From Branchiostoma floridae (taxonomy: Eukaryota; Chordata; Leptocardii; Amphioxiformes; Branchiostomatidae), in assembly GCF_000003815.2 (NCBI RefSeq), contig NC_049994.1, forward strand, positions 18,168,138 through 18,232,137: DNA of 64,000 nucleotides, read 5' to 3'. Shown here piece by piece: positions 34,508 to 45,242 of the stretch (position 1 is its first letter; each line of letters opens with the position of its first letter). The translations under genes were made by a program, and so were the position numbers. The notes under the pieces were generated by a model. That model saw only the letters and a list, made by a program, of their open reading frames with translations. It searched no databases and had not been told where the DNA came from.

Positions 34508-35262
34508 CTTTATCTAGGGAAAAGATGAAGGAATGGCAGCAAAATCATAGGTTTTCGAATTGAAATGATTTTTATCTCACATATCTATCTACCCTGACTT
34601 AAGCATTACTCCTGCTCACAATCTCTGACCTAAACNCGGATTATCGCACACGTCTGTTTATTGCACGGAATCCCGGGAATCCCAAAACCGGTGCGGTCCA
34701 GCTAGATAACTTCGCAGTATTGCATCAGCCGGATAATTGCACCAAATTCAATGGCAAATAGGCCGTGCAATTAAGCGGCTTACACTGTATAACATTTTAA
34801 AAACAGCGTCAAGACGTAATTTGATACTTCTCGAGTAGGTGGATGGCAAGACGTCTGTAGCGGAGAATCAAAACTATTAGACACCTTGAAGTGTCACGAT
34901 CAAAAAATGAGCAGACCGCGAAAACCGAACACCTCCATGTGATGTTGACTCTTTTTTTCCGCCTTCAGCGCGTTTCCCTTGCTAATTAACCTTAACAGGA
35001 CTTCTAACAGGTAATATGAATAACCGCTTTTCAAGTAGGCGAGTTTAAAAGGTGGAAAGACGCACATACAGGGCTAAGCCATGCCTAGAAAAGCGAGCCG
35101 AAAACCCCCCGCGTGTCCTGGGGACCATTCGGCTGTGTGAGTGATGTTATCTGAGCAAGGAGGTTGAATTCTTTTTCAACCTTTTTGATCTGAACGCTCT
35201 CGAATTTAAAAGTAGATGTTGATGTGAGAGCGGTACGTTCATCAAAAGTAGACCGATTCCCG
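34508..35262. other. Unassigned region upstream of gene 6
   Basis: Probably the start of gene 6 intron 1, but no family intron blocks and no exon-1 copy are seen. One ambiguous base at 34636. The minus-strand open frame 35085-35312 runs into the MITE and is not convincing. Confidence 0.45.
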
Positions 35263-35399
35263 TAATCTCCAAGCAGATCAGTGCAGTCAGCCAAGAGGTG
35301 TCCATTTGCCATGTAGCGAAACTCACTCCTAAGCCGGCTTCACTCCTCCGCCAGCTTTTGATACTATCTTATGCTACCGTTGGATCTGCTTGGAGATTA
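35263..35399. mobile_element. Complete 137-bp MITE with 9-bp target duplication
   Basis: Perfect 17-bp inverted ends, TAATCTCCAAGCAGATC and its complement. The flanking repeat CGATTCCCG is exact at 35254-35262 and 35400-35408. The interior shares about 40 bp with the element end at 28901-29071. A 9-bp duplication suits Mutator-like or Merlin-like elements; the assignment is inferred. Confidence 0.9.
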
Positions 35400-35478
35400 C
35401 GATTCCCGCCGTAACTGCAGGTTTTTGGCCGTCTTTTTTTAAGTCACACGTTTTACCCAGACGTTACAGGTGTAAGGC

Positions 35479-35672
35479 TTAGGTCGCATTTCCAAACCTG
35501 GGCCCGGCCGTGCAGCTTTCGGAAGGGAAAAGAATGATATAAAAGACATAATCATACTCAAAATGTCAACATAAGATTCATGGGCATAATTTCTGCATTT
35601 CTAGGTATACATTTTATTTTATCGTTTCTTAAAACATCCCGACCGGGCCCCGCTTTGAAAAAGTGACCTAAA
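35479..35672. mobile_element. Short TIR element (about 194 bp)
   Basis: The left end, TTAGGTCGCATTTCC with CCTGGGCCCGGCCG, is mirrored on the right by CCGGGCCCCGCTTTGAA and GTGACCTAA. These are imperfect inverted repeats of about 30 bp. The interior is AT-rich and non-coding. No confident target duplication. Confidence 0.65.
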
Positions 35673-37371
35673 TCTGACAGGTAACGTTAATACTTATGAT
35701 TCGTTTCCTACCGGTACGTGGCTACGTGTCTTTCATGCCGGTACTTAAAACACTTAGAAGAAAAACTATCCAAAAGGCGGGCCGGAAACCGCTCCATGCT
35801 CAAGCACTGGTGGGTTTGATTGATCATTTGAGCTCCTTCTTACTTTATACAGAGAAACAAACAGAATCATAATGCGTAATACGACTTCTGAAGAAACAAG
35901 AGTTCGTAGACCTCAGGCCTGCATGAAATGTATTGGGTTTCTGTAGACCTATTGGGTATTTTTGCCTTTTTGTCTGTGGTACGTGGTTGGAAAAATGAGC
36001 TTTTTACCGTGTTGGTTGTGCACTATGCAAAAGTCTGACTCTGAAATTCCATTTTCTGAATTTGTAAGTTTGGACATGGATGAACATTACTTATTTTGGA
36101 TTTCTTAAGTATGTAACCAACCACAGTACTTTGAAGTTGTTGAGACGCTACCTTTTTTTGTCTCAGATGGCCCATGCACATGTAGTTACTCTGTCACATG
36201 ATATACTAATATCTTCCTATTTCAATGTACTGACCTAATGCAGCTGCTAAGTCTCCTTGGTTTGTGTTCTTCCAATGATATTCATTAAAGATTTATTTCT
36301 GGGGTGTTATTCACTTGACATCGGAATGTTACTTGCATAATTTGACCAATGATACTTTTATCTGTAGTTCCATAGACATTAGACAATATGAATAGTGGTA
36401 GCCCCCATGCAGCAGCAACAGTTAGTCCCCAGGGTGGTATGATATTTTCATTCAATCCATCCAACCCAAACCTAAATCTCCTGTAGTATCTAAGCCAAAT
36501 TTAACAGCATAATTTACTATGAAAAATGTCCTTGTCAATCCCATTTATAGATGGCAAGCTGCTGGCAATGTAGCCTGATTAAATCTCGCTTATAGCAGCC
36601 CGCCAAACATCCGCCGGCCCGCGGGGAGGGGCCAGTTACAGCCCTGGACAGCGGAGTTTGTGTTACACAGACTACTGGCAATGGAAGCTTTGAAAAGTTC
36701 AGAAGCTGTTGTAGTCAGAGCAAACACCCAGCAAACATCCCCGCAAACCAATGAGCAGTTGCTTAGAAGGGGAATTTCATCATATATTTGCCGCGACAAA
36801 ATGCAACCAACGATACTGAATTTAAAACAGAACAAAGCTAAGCCTCCACCACTTAACCCTGCCTGTACCATAGATTAAGCAGGCCCAAAAACCAAGCGAA
36901 TATGACTAGCCCATAACAACAAATTACCTGTATACAGTATGGAAATGGCATTACCAAAGAAACAAAAAGAAACACAGGACAAATCATACACATACCTTTC
37001 TCTTATGCCCACACTCTATACAGTTCTCCTCCACATTAGAAAATTGCATCTTCTTCTGTTTAAGTTCAAGTTCAACCATGATTGCCAACAGGGTAAAGGA
37101 ACTTGTACCGAAACTTAAAACTCAGTACTATACAGCTCTAGAAACACCACAAAGAGTAATAAGCAAACTCCAATTATACCTGACCAACAGATATATAATC
37201 TTGTACACTCCCGTCATCTGGCAAACTGTCAGTGCCACTAAGTAACCTGATACATTGAAGGTGGCCCAGGCCAGATGATGGTTCTACACCCAACCATAAT
37301 CTGTTTTTAAAACCAAGCAGATATTGGGAGGATGCCCCAACCACACAAAAACAGGATCAACCTATACAGTA
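35673..37371. other. Unassigned region, no gene recognised
   Basis: Mixed-composition DNA. A GC-rich patch at about 36595-36660 (GCCGGCCCGCGGGGAGG) stands out. Open frames on both strands (36590-36878) overlap each other and have no recognisable domain. No family spacer blocks. Confidence 0.45.
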
Positions 37372-37975
37372 TCAAGTTCAAGCACTAGGAGGCCCAAAAT
37401 CAAACCTGACCACCAGGACACCACAAACAACTAACGTACCAAATAGCAACACAATGGTACCTTGCGTTCCGGAGATACAGCGCACGCCCCGTGCCCGCAC
37501 AAAAGGTAAGCTAAAATGTCAAGTTCAAGCACCAAGGGCGCCAAAATCAAAATTGAGCATTATTCAGCCACCGCCGACACATGTGCCAAATATCATCGCG
37601 CCAGCACCAGCCGTTCAGAAGATATAACTCCGGAAACACCCCTCTCGGACACAAAATTCGACCTGCCGGGTCAAGTTCAAACGCGACAAGCCCCAAAGTC
37701 AATCCTAGGCAACAGGCAACAACCCCCCACCTATGCACCAAAAATCGTCGCAATCGCGCGTATCGTTCCGGACACACAGCGCCAAAAGTGCCCCCAAAAC
37801 ACCAAAAATGCCACCTGCAATGTCAAGTTCAAACGCCAGGAGGCCCAAAATCAAACCTGAGTGTTAGGCTACCACCCCCAACCCACGTACCAAAAATCGT
37901 CGTGCTCGCACCATCCGTTCACGAGATACAGCGCCCTACATCCCCGGCTACCGAAAAGTTCCCACCAGCATCAAA
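37372..37975. repeat. Degenerate tandem repeat, about 150-bp period, four copies
   Basis: TCAAGTTCAA recurs at 37372, 37519, 37671 and 37823 (spacings 147, 152, 152). Each is followed by GCCCCAAAATCAA-like text, then a CCACC...GTACCAAA...TCGTCG stretch and CCGTTC-GAGATA. The reverse complement resembles the TTGATGATATTTGGTAGGTG text near 6330, so both may be the same dispersed repeat family. The two plus-strand frames over it look coding only because of the repetition. Confidence 0.7.
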
Positions 37976-38488
37976 ACCATACCTGCATACATGCAGGTAA
38001 CTAGGATGGTACCCAGTCTACATTCATTGATCTTAAGATAAAAATACAAAACATAGATGGAGTCAAAGAGAAAAATAACCAAGATCACTACAACCTCAAA
38101 CAGAACACACGCACTGGTCAACATGATTTCTGAATACTGGTATTTTGCTGACAGTCAAATGGGCCATTGAACACATCAAATGTTTTATTTCTTGGGATAA
38201 AACGAAATAAATTTCAAAAGATTTCCATATAACTAGATCTTAAATGTTCATCCAGAAGTCATGTCTGTGGCTCCAATATTTTGAAAGCACAAGTCCAAAT
38301 CATAAAACAGCACAAAACTCAACACAAGATGAGAAGTGAGGTGAGAGACAAGGTTATCTAGCCACAGAATAAAATGCAAGGAGGTTGCTACATGCCTTCG
38401 TTGCACCCTTGACAGGTAAAATCTGTATAGAAACCGCACACTGCAATGTTGTTAGGGACCTGCTGTTAGGGACATGTTAGCACAATCC
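37976..38488. other. Unassigned DNA up to the assembly gap
   Basis: AT-rich, no gene, repeat or family block recognised. It ends at the N run. Confidence 0.5.
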
Positions 38489-38588
38489 NNNNNNNNNNNN
38501 NNNNNNNNNNNNNNNNNNNNNNNNNNNNNNNNNNNNNNNNNNNNNNNNNNNNNNNNNNNNNNNNNNNNNNNNNNNNNNNNNNNNNNNN
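38489..38588. other. Assembly gap (100 N)
   Basis: A fixed 100-N run. Immediately right of it the sequence is intron DNA normally found just upstream of a coding exon (compare 58551 onward), so a zinc-finger coding exon and its 3' flank should lie in or beyond this gap. Confidence 0.99.
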
Positions 38589-39664
38589 ATTTTCTAAGTC
38601 ATCATGATATTGAAAATAGACTGTGTTATAACCTGATCAGATAACTATTGTGTTATAACTCAACTCATTTCGGCGTGTGTTGTGAGAAAAGAAGTGTTGC
38701 TTTCTCCACTTGTGATAATTTTCTAAGCACGACTATTTAAGTCTGGTTAAATCCCTGTCAGACCTTACTGTGAATCACTCAAACCGCCAATCTCACTTAA
38801 AACCTTCCTTATAATAATCACATTAAATAGAATCATGCAATTCTACCCCAAAATCAAGGAAAATGGCAGGAAAAATTAGCAATGAAATTGGTACAGTGTG
38901 GTTTTGGAAGACACTAGCAGAATGATAAAGCTAGGTAGAAATTTCAGAGTTTAGATACTGTTGTGTTGTGGTCTGGCGGAGTGGTACCAACTGAGGCCAG
39001 TGAGTTGGCTGGAAATAGTTCTATCCAAGGGCCAATAAGTGCTTGCTGGGCCTTTGCTTGATGGTACTATCTGTATGTAATAGAAACCGCCTGTTCAGAC
39101 CCATAAAGGATACGAAAATGCCTATGAGTTACAACAAAGATGATATTGTAGCATAATTGTCACTCTCTTCAGCTGACCCTCAGCTAAATTCAAATTTGAT
39201 GGACACAACAGATTCAATAAAGAAAATCTAATAGTAAATAGCTAGCAGGTGATATAAAACGAAAGCGTTCCCTATAACCTGCAACGAGCTATATAAACAG
39301 CCCCATACTTTCCCCTGCTTACTTCATTATGCCTTGCTTTCAAACGTTACTTCGAGGTATTCAAACATGCGTGCTTGACAAAAATAAAATTTACTGCCTT
39401 ACATGGCATTACAAACCATTATATGTCTTCCAAAAAGGCTATTTCTATGCTAAAAACGGCCACGTTACGTCCTACCTGACGTAAGGAGGGAATGAGGGTC
39501 GCATGCATGTTTGGTTTCGCCCCCCTCCCCCTTCATTGCTACCATATTCACATACAGAAATCTCCACAAACTATCATATTACTTCAGTTTTTTTTTTCAC
39601 ATAAATGATCTAAAACTCTTACGCTCAACATCAGAATACCTGACTGCTCGCTGTTAAGTCTTAC
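38589..39664 (-). other. Intron 1 of a zinc-finger unit whose coding exon is missing
   Basis: Starts with TTTTCTAAGTCATCATGATATTG, matching the region next to the gene 9 coding exon, and ends at a good donor (39663-39664). C-rich tract near 39519. The CTACCTGACGTAAGGAGG block is at about 39473. Confidence 0.7.
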
Positions 39665-39820
39665 CTGCTTCCTAAGACGCGTTTTCTCCTCGCGTAAACC
39701 GGGAGTCGCAATGCTTTCTTCTTTCGTCGCAGCGAGGGGTCAGAGGTGGACTATTCCGGGTCAAAGGTCAGATTCCTTCACCTGATTCCCAAGATACTTG
39801 ACTCCCGCCAACACGTTACA
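39665..39820 (-). promoter_or_regulatory. Exon 1 and promoter of the gapped unit
   Basis: Donor GCAG|GTAAG, DR1 GGGTCAAAGGTCA at 39758-39770, weaker GGGTCAGAGGTGG beside it, and CCGCCAACACGTTAC. Almost identical to the gene 3 promoter at 21294-21450. Confidence 0.66.
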
Positions 39821-41558
39821 AGTCGTCAGTCTTAGGTTCGACCGCTTTGCCTTATCTTTCTTGTTGTTGTTTACCATTTTAGCATGATGGCCAATCTCTT
39901 ACCAATAGATTCAGATCCAGATTTGAAGCATATTAACATTATTATTAGCACTAAGAGGATATGGAGTTAGTCTAGGTTAAACGGTAAAAAAACAAATCTT
40001 ATTCTAGTCTCTTGATTTTCCTACTGTTGGATTTTTTTTCCTTTCGAAAGGCTTTGCTTTAAATTTCTGGCATGCGAAGAACAAGAAACTATCTCAAGGA
40101 ATTTTGTCTGCTTGGATTTCTATAAAAAGAGGAAACGTAGTTCTACTGTATGGGCGAGCTCGATTGTTGTTTTTGGGTTTGCAAATGATAGCCGAAGAGG
40201 TGTTTGCGACTGAACTTTACTGTAACATTAAGTATTTTATTTTCAGTGTAATCATAGGGAGACAATAGACACAGCTAAATCTTGTATTTTATTATATTAG
40301 CACTACAGACAGTGGGGTGGGCATTCCACGGGTGGTGCAGGAGGTTGTGTTATTTCTCACACAGCTTCATGCAGCATACTTTATCTTAATGATGGACTAT
40401 ACTAACTTAGTAATACATAAATTAGAGGGTACGAAGTAAGTTAAACGAACTCAAGTGTAAAGTTTCGTCCATAACAATAACAACAACAACAGGAAATTAT
40501 CGCAAAATCATTCACAAGTTTCAAAAGATATTCTATGAAACTACATAACTACCATTAGTATTACACATTTCGACCATAGTGTGCTTCATCTCTTTATTAA
40601 CACTCAATAAGCAGACTAGTTGTCAAACACCAGTAAAAATCATTTTACCGAGACCACTGCTTTCGTGTGGTCGCTTGTTTTCTTTTGCTGCTATTCACTT
40701 AGAATTAGGCATTTCAAAAACACAATATATATTTAAGTAAGTAGAAAAAACGTTATTTCATACCGATACAAATGTTAGATATGTAACAAAGTAACAAAAA
40801 CTATTTCGATGCTTTAACTTGATTTGTACAAACACTTGCCTATTTGAAAACATCTATCAACTTAACATATAAGTATCTAGCAAGTCATTCTACAATACTA
40901 TCGTAAACAAGTTTCTTTTGTCTGGTGCCTTTTATTTCTTTGCTGGCATTCACCACAGATTAGACATGTCCAAACTAGAATATATTCAAGATGACATAAT
41001 ATGAATTCATAACGGTAGAAATGTTAGATGTATAACAAAGTATCAAATACACTTGCCCATTTGAAGAGAGAAAAAACACAGCAAGCTTTCAAATCCTATG
41101 AGTATCTATCAAGTCATTCTAAAATTCTATCTTAAACGGTGGACATTCAAATCAAAAACATGATTACAGTAATCAAGCCAAGTTTTACATGCACGATTAC
41201 CTTTCAGTTCCACATGGCTTCTCTCAGGGTGAGAGTCTTACAATAGTCAGGTGGGAAGCACCCTTAATTTCCGAGATAGGCGCACAGGGTCAATCTGTCA
41301 CTTATCCTGTATCCAGGCTCTCTGCAAACCTGGTTCGGCATCAGTTTTTGCAGATGTCTCAGATAAAAATTTCAGTCTCATATAGGTCCGCAACGCAGAG
41401 TAGTGACACTAGTCACACTTGTTTTCTCAAGTTTTATGTGTGAGATGGCCGTAAAAGACTATCTTATAACTGGCACGTTGATTATACATGTTGGGTCATT
41501 CTAGATTATAATATGGGTTCTCATATGTGACTTGTAAGCTGACCTGTATCCACACACC
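39821..41558. other. Upstream spacer of the gapped unit and 3' flank of gene 7
   Basis: The first part, to about 40330, mirrors 21451-21980; the part from about 40880 mirrors 11090-11774. All the usual blocks are present, including the finger relic at about 41395-41440. No gene. Confidence 0.7.
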
Positions 41559-43177
41559 TCACACCTCATCAGTGTGTTTTGCTGCTATATGGTTGTCCAG
41601 AGTGGCCTTCCTTGCTGCAGAATAGTCACACTGCTCACATTTGTATGGTTTTTGACCTGTATGGGTCCTCATATGTCGGGGTAAGTCGGACTTTCGCAGT
41701 GTCCTGTACCCACACTCGTCACACATGTAGGGCTTCTCACCACTGTGTTTTGCTACCATATGTTGGTCCAAATGGATTTTCTGTGCTGCAGAATAGTCAC
41801 ACTGGTCACACTTGTATTGTTTTACTCCTGTATGGGTTCTCATATGGTGAGATAAGTTAGACTTGTGAGTTGTCCTGAACCCACACTCCCCGCACATGAA
41901 GGGTTTCTCACCACTGTGTTTTGCTGCCATATGGTGATCAATGTGGGGTTTCTGTGATGCAGAATAGTCGCACAGGTCGCATTTGTAGGGTTTCTCTCCT
42001 GTATGGATTCTTATATGTCTGGATAACTGCGACTTTTGAACTGTCCTATATCCACACTCACCACACATGTAGGGTTTCTCACCGGTGTGTTTTGCTGCTA
42101 TATGTTGGTCCAAAGTGGATTTCCGTGTTGCAGAATAGTCGCACTGTTCACACTTGTAGGGTTTTTCTCCAGTATGTGTTCGCAGGTGTATTGATAACTT
42201 AGATTTTGTAGTTGTTCTGAACCCACACTCCCCACACCTGTATGGTTTCTCACCAGTGTGTTTCGCTGCTGTATGGTTTTCCAGGAGGACCTTCTGTGCT
42301 GCAGAATACTCACACTGGTTACACTTGTAGGGCTTCTCAGCAGTGTGTTTTGCTGCTATATGGTTGTCCAAATTGCTTTTCTGTGCTGCAGAATAGTCGC
42401 ACAGGTCACACTTGTAGGGTTTTTCTCCAGTGTGGATTCTCATATGTTGGGATAAGGTGGACTTTTGAGCTGACCTGTACCCACACTCCCCACACATGTA
42501 GGGTTTCTCACCCGTGTGTTTTGTGCGATGCTGGTCCAAAGTGGATTTCCGTGTTGCAGAATAGTCGCACTGGTCACACTTGTAGGGTTTTTCTCCAGTA
42601 TGGGTTAACAAGTGTATTGATAACTTTGATTTTGTAGTTGTTCTGAACCCACACTCACCACACATGTAGGGTTTCTCACCACTGTGTTTTGCTGCTGTAT
42701 GGTTGTCCAGGAGGACCTTCTGTGCTGCAGAATACTCACACTGATCACACTTGTAGGGCTTCTCAGCAGTGTGTTTTGCTGCTATATGGTTGTCCAAATT
42801 GCTTTTCTGTGCTGCAGAATAGTCGCACTGGTCACAATTGTAGGGTTTTTCTCCTGTATGGATTCTCATGTGTTTGGACAAGGTTAACTTCCGAGCTGCC
42901 ATGTATCCACACTCCCCACACATGTAGGGTTTTACTCCTGTGTGCTTTGCAGCTATATGCGTGTCCAAATGGGCTTTCTGTGCTGCAGAATAGTCACACT
43001 GGTCACACTTGTAAGGTTTTTCTCCAGTGTGGATTCTCATATGAACCGATAACCTAGACTTTTGAACTGTTCGGTACCCACATTCCCCACACATGAAGGG
43101 TTTCTCACCAGCGTTTTTTAAGTTGACTTTTTGTGCTGCTGTCTGATCTTCAGCATCGCTTGCTTTGCTGCCACAGA
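41559..43177 (-). CDS. C2H2 zinc-finger protein, 18 fingers, 5' end lost in gap (gene 7)
   Basis: 539 codons are visible. The frame stays open from 43094 to the gap at 43177 and reads leader sequence ([19 protein letters not shown], then AGEKPF), so the true start, about 28 codons further on, lies in the N run. Contacts (-1, 2, 3, 6): QSRV QAHT RLTK QSNN QVLN TSKI RSTQ QSTQ QSNN QVLN TSKI RSTQ QSQR QPHH HSNH QIHQ RSDR RATN. Fingers 4-7 are duplicated as 9-12 with unchanged contacts. Fingers 13-18 match gene 2 fingers 9-14 except at a few contact positions. It ends KHTDEV like gene 2. Exon 1 is at 45096. Confidence 0.93.
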
Positions 43178-43277
43178 NNNNNNNNNNNNNNNNNNNNNNN
43201 NNNNNNNNNNNNNNNNNNNNNNNNNNNNNNNNNNNNNNNNNNNNNNNNNNNNNNNNNNNNNNNNNNNNNNNNNNNNN
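43178..43277. other. Assembly gap (100 N) over the gene 7 start
   Basis: Left of it is the leader of gene 7; right of it is CCTAATCAGAAAATG, which in other units lies immediately upstream of the start codon. The missing stretch should be about 90 bp and contain the ATG. Confidence 0.99.
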
Positions 43278-44279
43278 AACCTAATCAGAAAATGAAATTA
43301 TTTCTTAAGTCTTCATGATATTGAAAATTGATAGTTATAACTTGATCTAAAAACTATTGCGTAACAATTTCGTCGTGTCTTGTGAGAAAAAAATGTTGCT
43401 TTTTCAATTTTTGCTAATTTTCTTAGCTTGACTAATTTCCCGTAAATGCTTGTGCTGCCCTTACAGTCACTCAAACCGTTACTCTCGCTACGAAACTTCC
43501 TTATATCAAATATGATCAATTCTACCCCCAAACGGAGGGAAATTGTTGTAATCAGCATTGAAATATCAGGATTGAGTCGGTACATGATGGTACAGAATGT
43601 TTTGTAGGAAGCCTGCAGAGTGATAACGTAACGGTTATGTCGATGAAGGTTAGACAGCCAGGTAATAAGATATGCAAAAAGAAGCAGTTACTCAAGCAAC
43701 TTATAAAATCATATCCAGTTGCTTGAGTAATTGCTTTCTGGCACATGAAAACGGTTTTACTTTCAAGTTTAGGTACCACCTGTTTGACAGACAAATACAG
43801 GGTATGGAAGAGGATGCACTCACTCACTCATATTGTGGCACTCTCTGCCTGATATACTAAATTCAAATTCGATACACACAAGTAAAGAAACTGGGGGGAA
43901 ATCTAAATAGCAGATGATACAACACACAATCTTCCCCAGCAACTTGAAACATTGATACTGGATAAACAACCCCACCCTTGAACTGGCTACGTCATTCCTT
44001 ATTATTCACCTTGCTTTCAAAGGTCACACATTTGAGCTTTACAAACACCTACCGGCCTTCCATGGTATTACATACCTTTTTATGCCCTCCAAACTTCCAT
44101 TTATGTTCTCCAGGACTACCATCTTGTCTCTTACATGTCATGCGGAGGTGATAAGGGTCGGTCGCACTATGTTCGTTTCGCCCCCCTCCCCCTTCATCTC
44201 TACCATATCCACATACAGAAATCTCCTACAAACTATCATAATGCTTCAACTTTTTTCCCACAGAAATGACCTCTAACTC
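43278..44279 (-). other. 3' part of intron 1 of gene 7
   Basis: Family intron, close to 20270-20900 and 59390-59900. Contains a small inverted pair around ACTCAAGCAACT / AGTTGCTTGAGT (about 43690-43730). C-rich tract at about 44179. It ends at a hairpin-rich insertion. Confidence 0.65.
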
Positions 44280-45042
44280 GCAAGGCTACGAAAGTCACGG
44301 GTTCCTCACTGGGCGTCGAGTGACGAACGTATATTCAAAATGGCGTCGTCACTGGATGCCCAGTGACGAAGAAAGTTCGTCACTGGTTTACCAGTGATGA
44401 ATTGCTTTGTTCCAGTGATGAAGCTCTCTCGGCACTGGAATTCCAGTGATGAACATCGACTCGTCACTCGGTTTCCAGTGATGAACTCCGCTCGTCACTC
44501 GGGACCCAGTGATGAACTCCGCTCGTCACTCGGGGCCCAGTGATGAACGTCATTCGTCACTGGGAACCGAGTGCGGAACCACCGAGGTCACCGGTTCCTC
44601 ACTGGGTTTTCCAGTGATCGGTGACTCTTCGGCACTGGACACCGAGTGATGAAATTATTTCGGCACTGGGCTTCCAGTGACCACGTTCTATTAGCACTAG
44701 AACGTTCCAATGCTGACTTCGATATGCAACAAAAACACCCTAATTCACATGTCGCCATAGCGGCTTGTTACTGTTAGATTTGGTCCGGGAGTGTGGGGAC
44801 TTGCAGAGGTGACGCTAGTATAACTTTAAGTGCTAACTTTCAAATCCCCTCAACTGAAACGATGATTCCTTTTCCTTCAGTAAACTGAATATTTGTCGTC
44901 ACTGGTTTACCAGCTGAAGTTTCCTCATCACTGGAAAACTAGTGACGATAAATATACCCCACTGGTAAGCCAGTGACGACGCGACTTCATCACTGGATAC
45001 CGAGTGATGAGAAATTAACCCGTGACTTCGGTAGTTTTGCCC
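44280..45042. mobile_element. 763-bp TIR element made of 31-bp-spaced hairpin modules
   Basis: The ends GCAAGGCTACGAAAGTCACG and (complement of the right end) GGCAAAACTACCGAAGTCAC are inverted copies. CTAACTC flanks both sides (44273-44279, 45043-45049). The interior has fifteen modules of the form CACTSG-N4-CSAGTG starting at 44307, 44350, 44381, 44433, 44465, 44496, 44527, 44558, 44600, 44633, 44664, 44900, 44929, 44960 and 44991, plus a half module at 44412. One copy (44900) ends CCAGCTG and one (44600) has a 5-nt core. Most starts are 31 bp apart. It sits in intron 1 of gene 7, about 50 bp from exon 1. No coding capacity. Confidence 0.85.
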
Positions 45043-45095
45043 CTAACTCTTACGCTTAACATCAAAAGACCTGACTGCTCGCTGTTAAGTGTTAC

Positions 45096-45242
45096 CTGCT
45101 TCCTATGACGGGTTTTCTGCTCGCGTAAACCGGGACTCTTTGTTCTTTCGTCGTGGCGAGGGGTCAGAGGTGAACTGCTTCGGGTCAAAGGTCAAACTTG
45201 GTCTCCTGATTCTCAAGATATTTGACTCCGCCAACACGTTAC
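45096..45242 (-). promoter_or_regulatory. Exon 1 and promoter of gene 7
   Basis: Donor GCAG|GTAAC (GT at 45094-45095). DR1-type motifs GGGTCAGAGGTGA (about 45161-45173) and GGGTCAAAGGTCA (45182-45194), then CCGCCAACACGTT. Confidence 0.66.

Noticed and set aside
36590..36878. Overlapping open frames on both strands near a GC-rich patch
   Set aside because: They are mutually overlapping, without domain, start context or splice signals.
37516..38000. Two plus-strand frames of 114 and 139 codons
   Set aside because: They lie in the degenerate 150-bp tandem repeat; the peptide shows only the repeat's periodicity.
44300..44690. CRISPR-like regular spacing of short palindromes
   Set aside because: Only the six-base arms repeat, the spacers are short and partly similar, there are flanking TIRs and a target duplication, and the context is animal DNA. 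It is a transposon-borne minisatellite.
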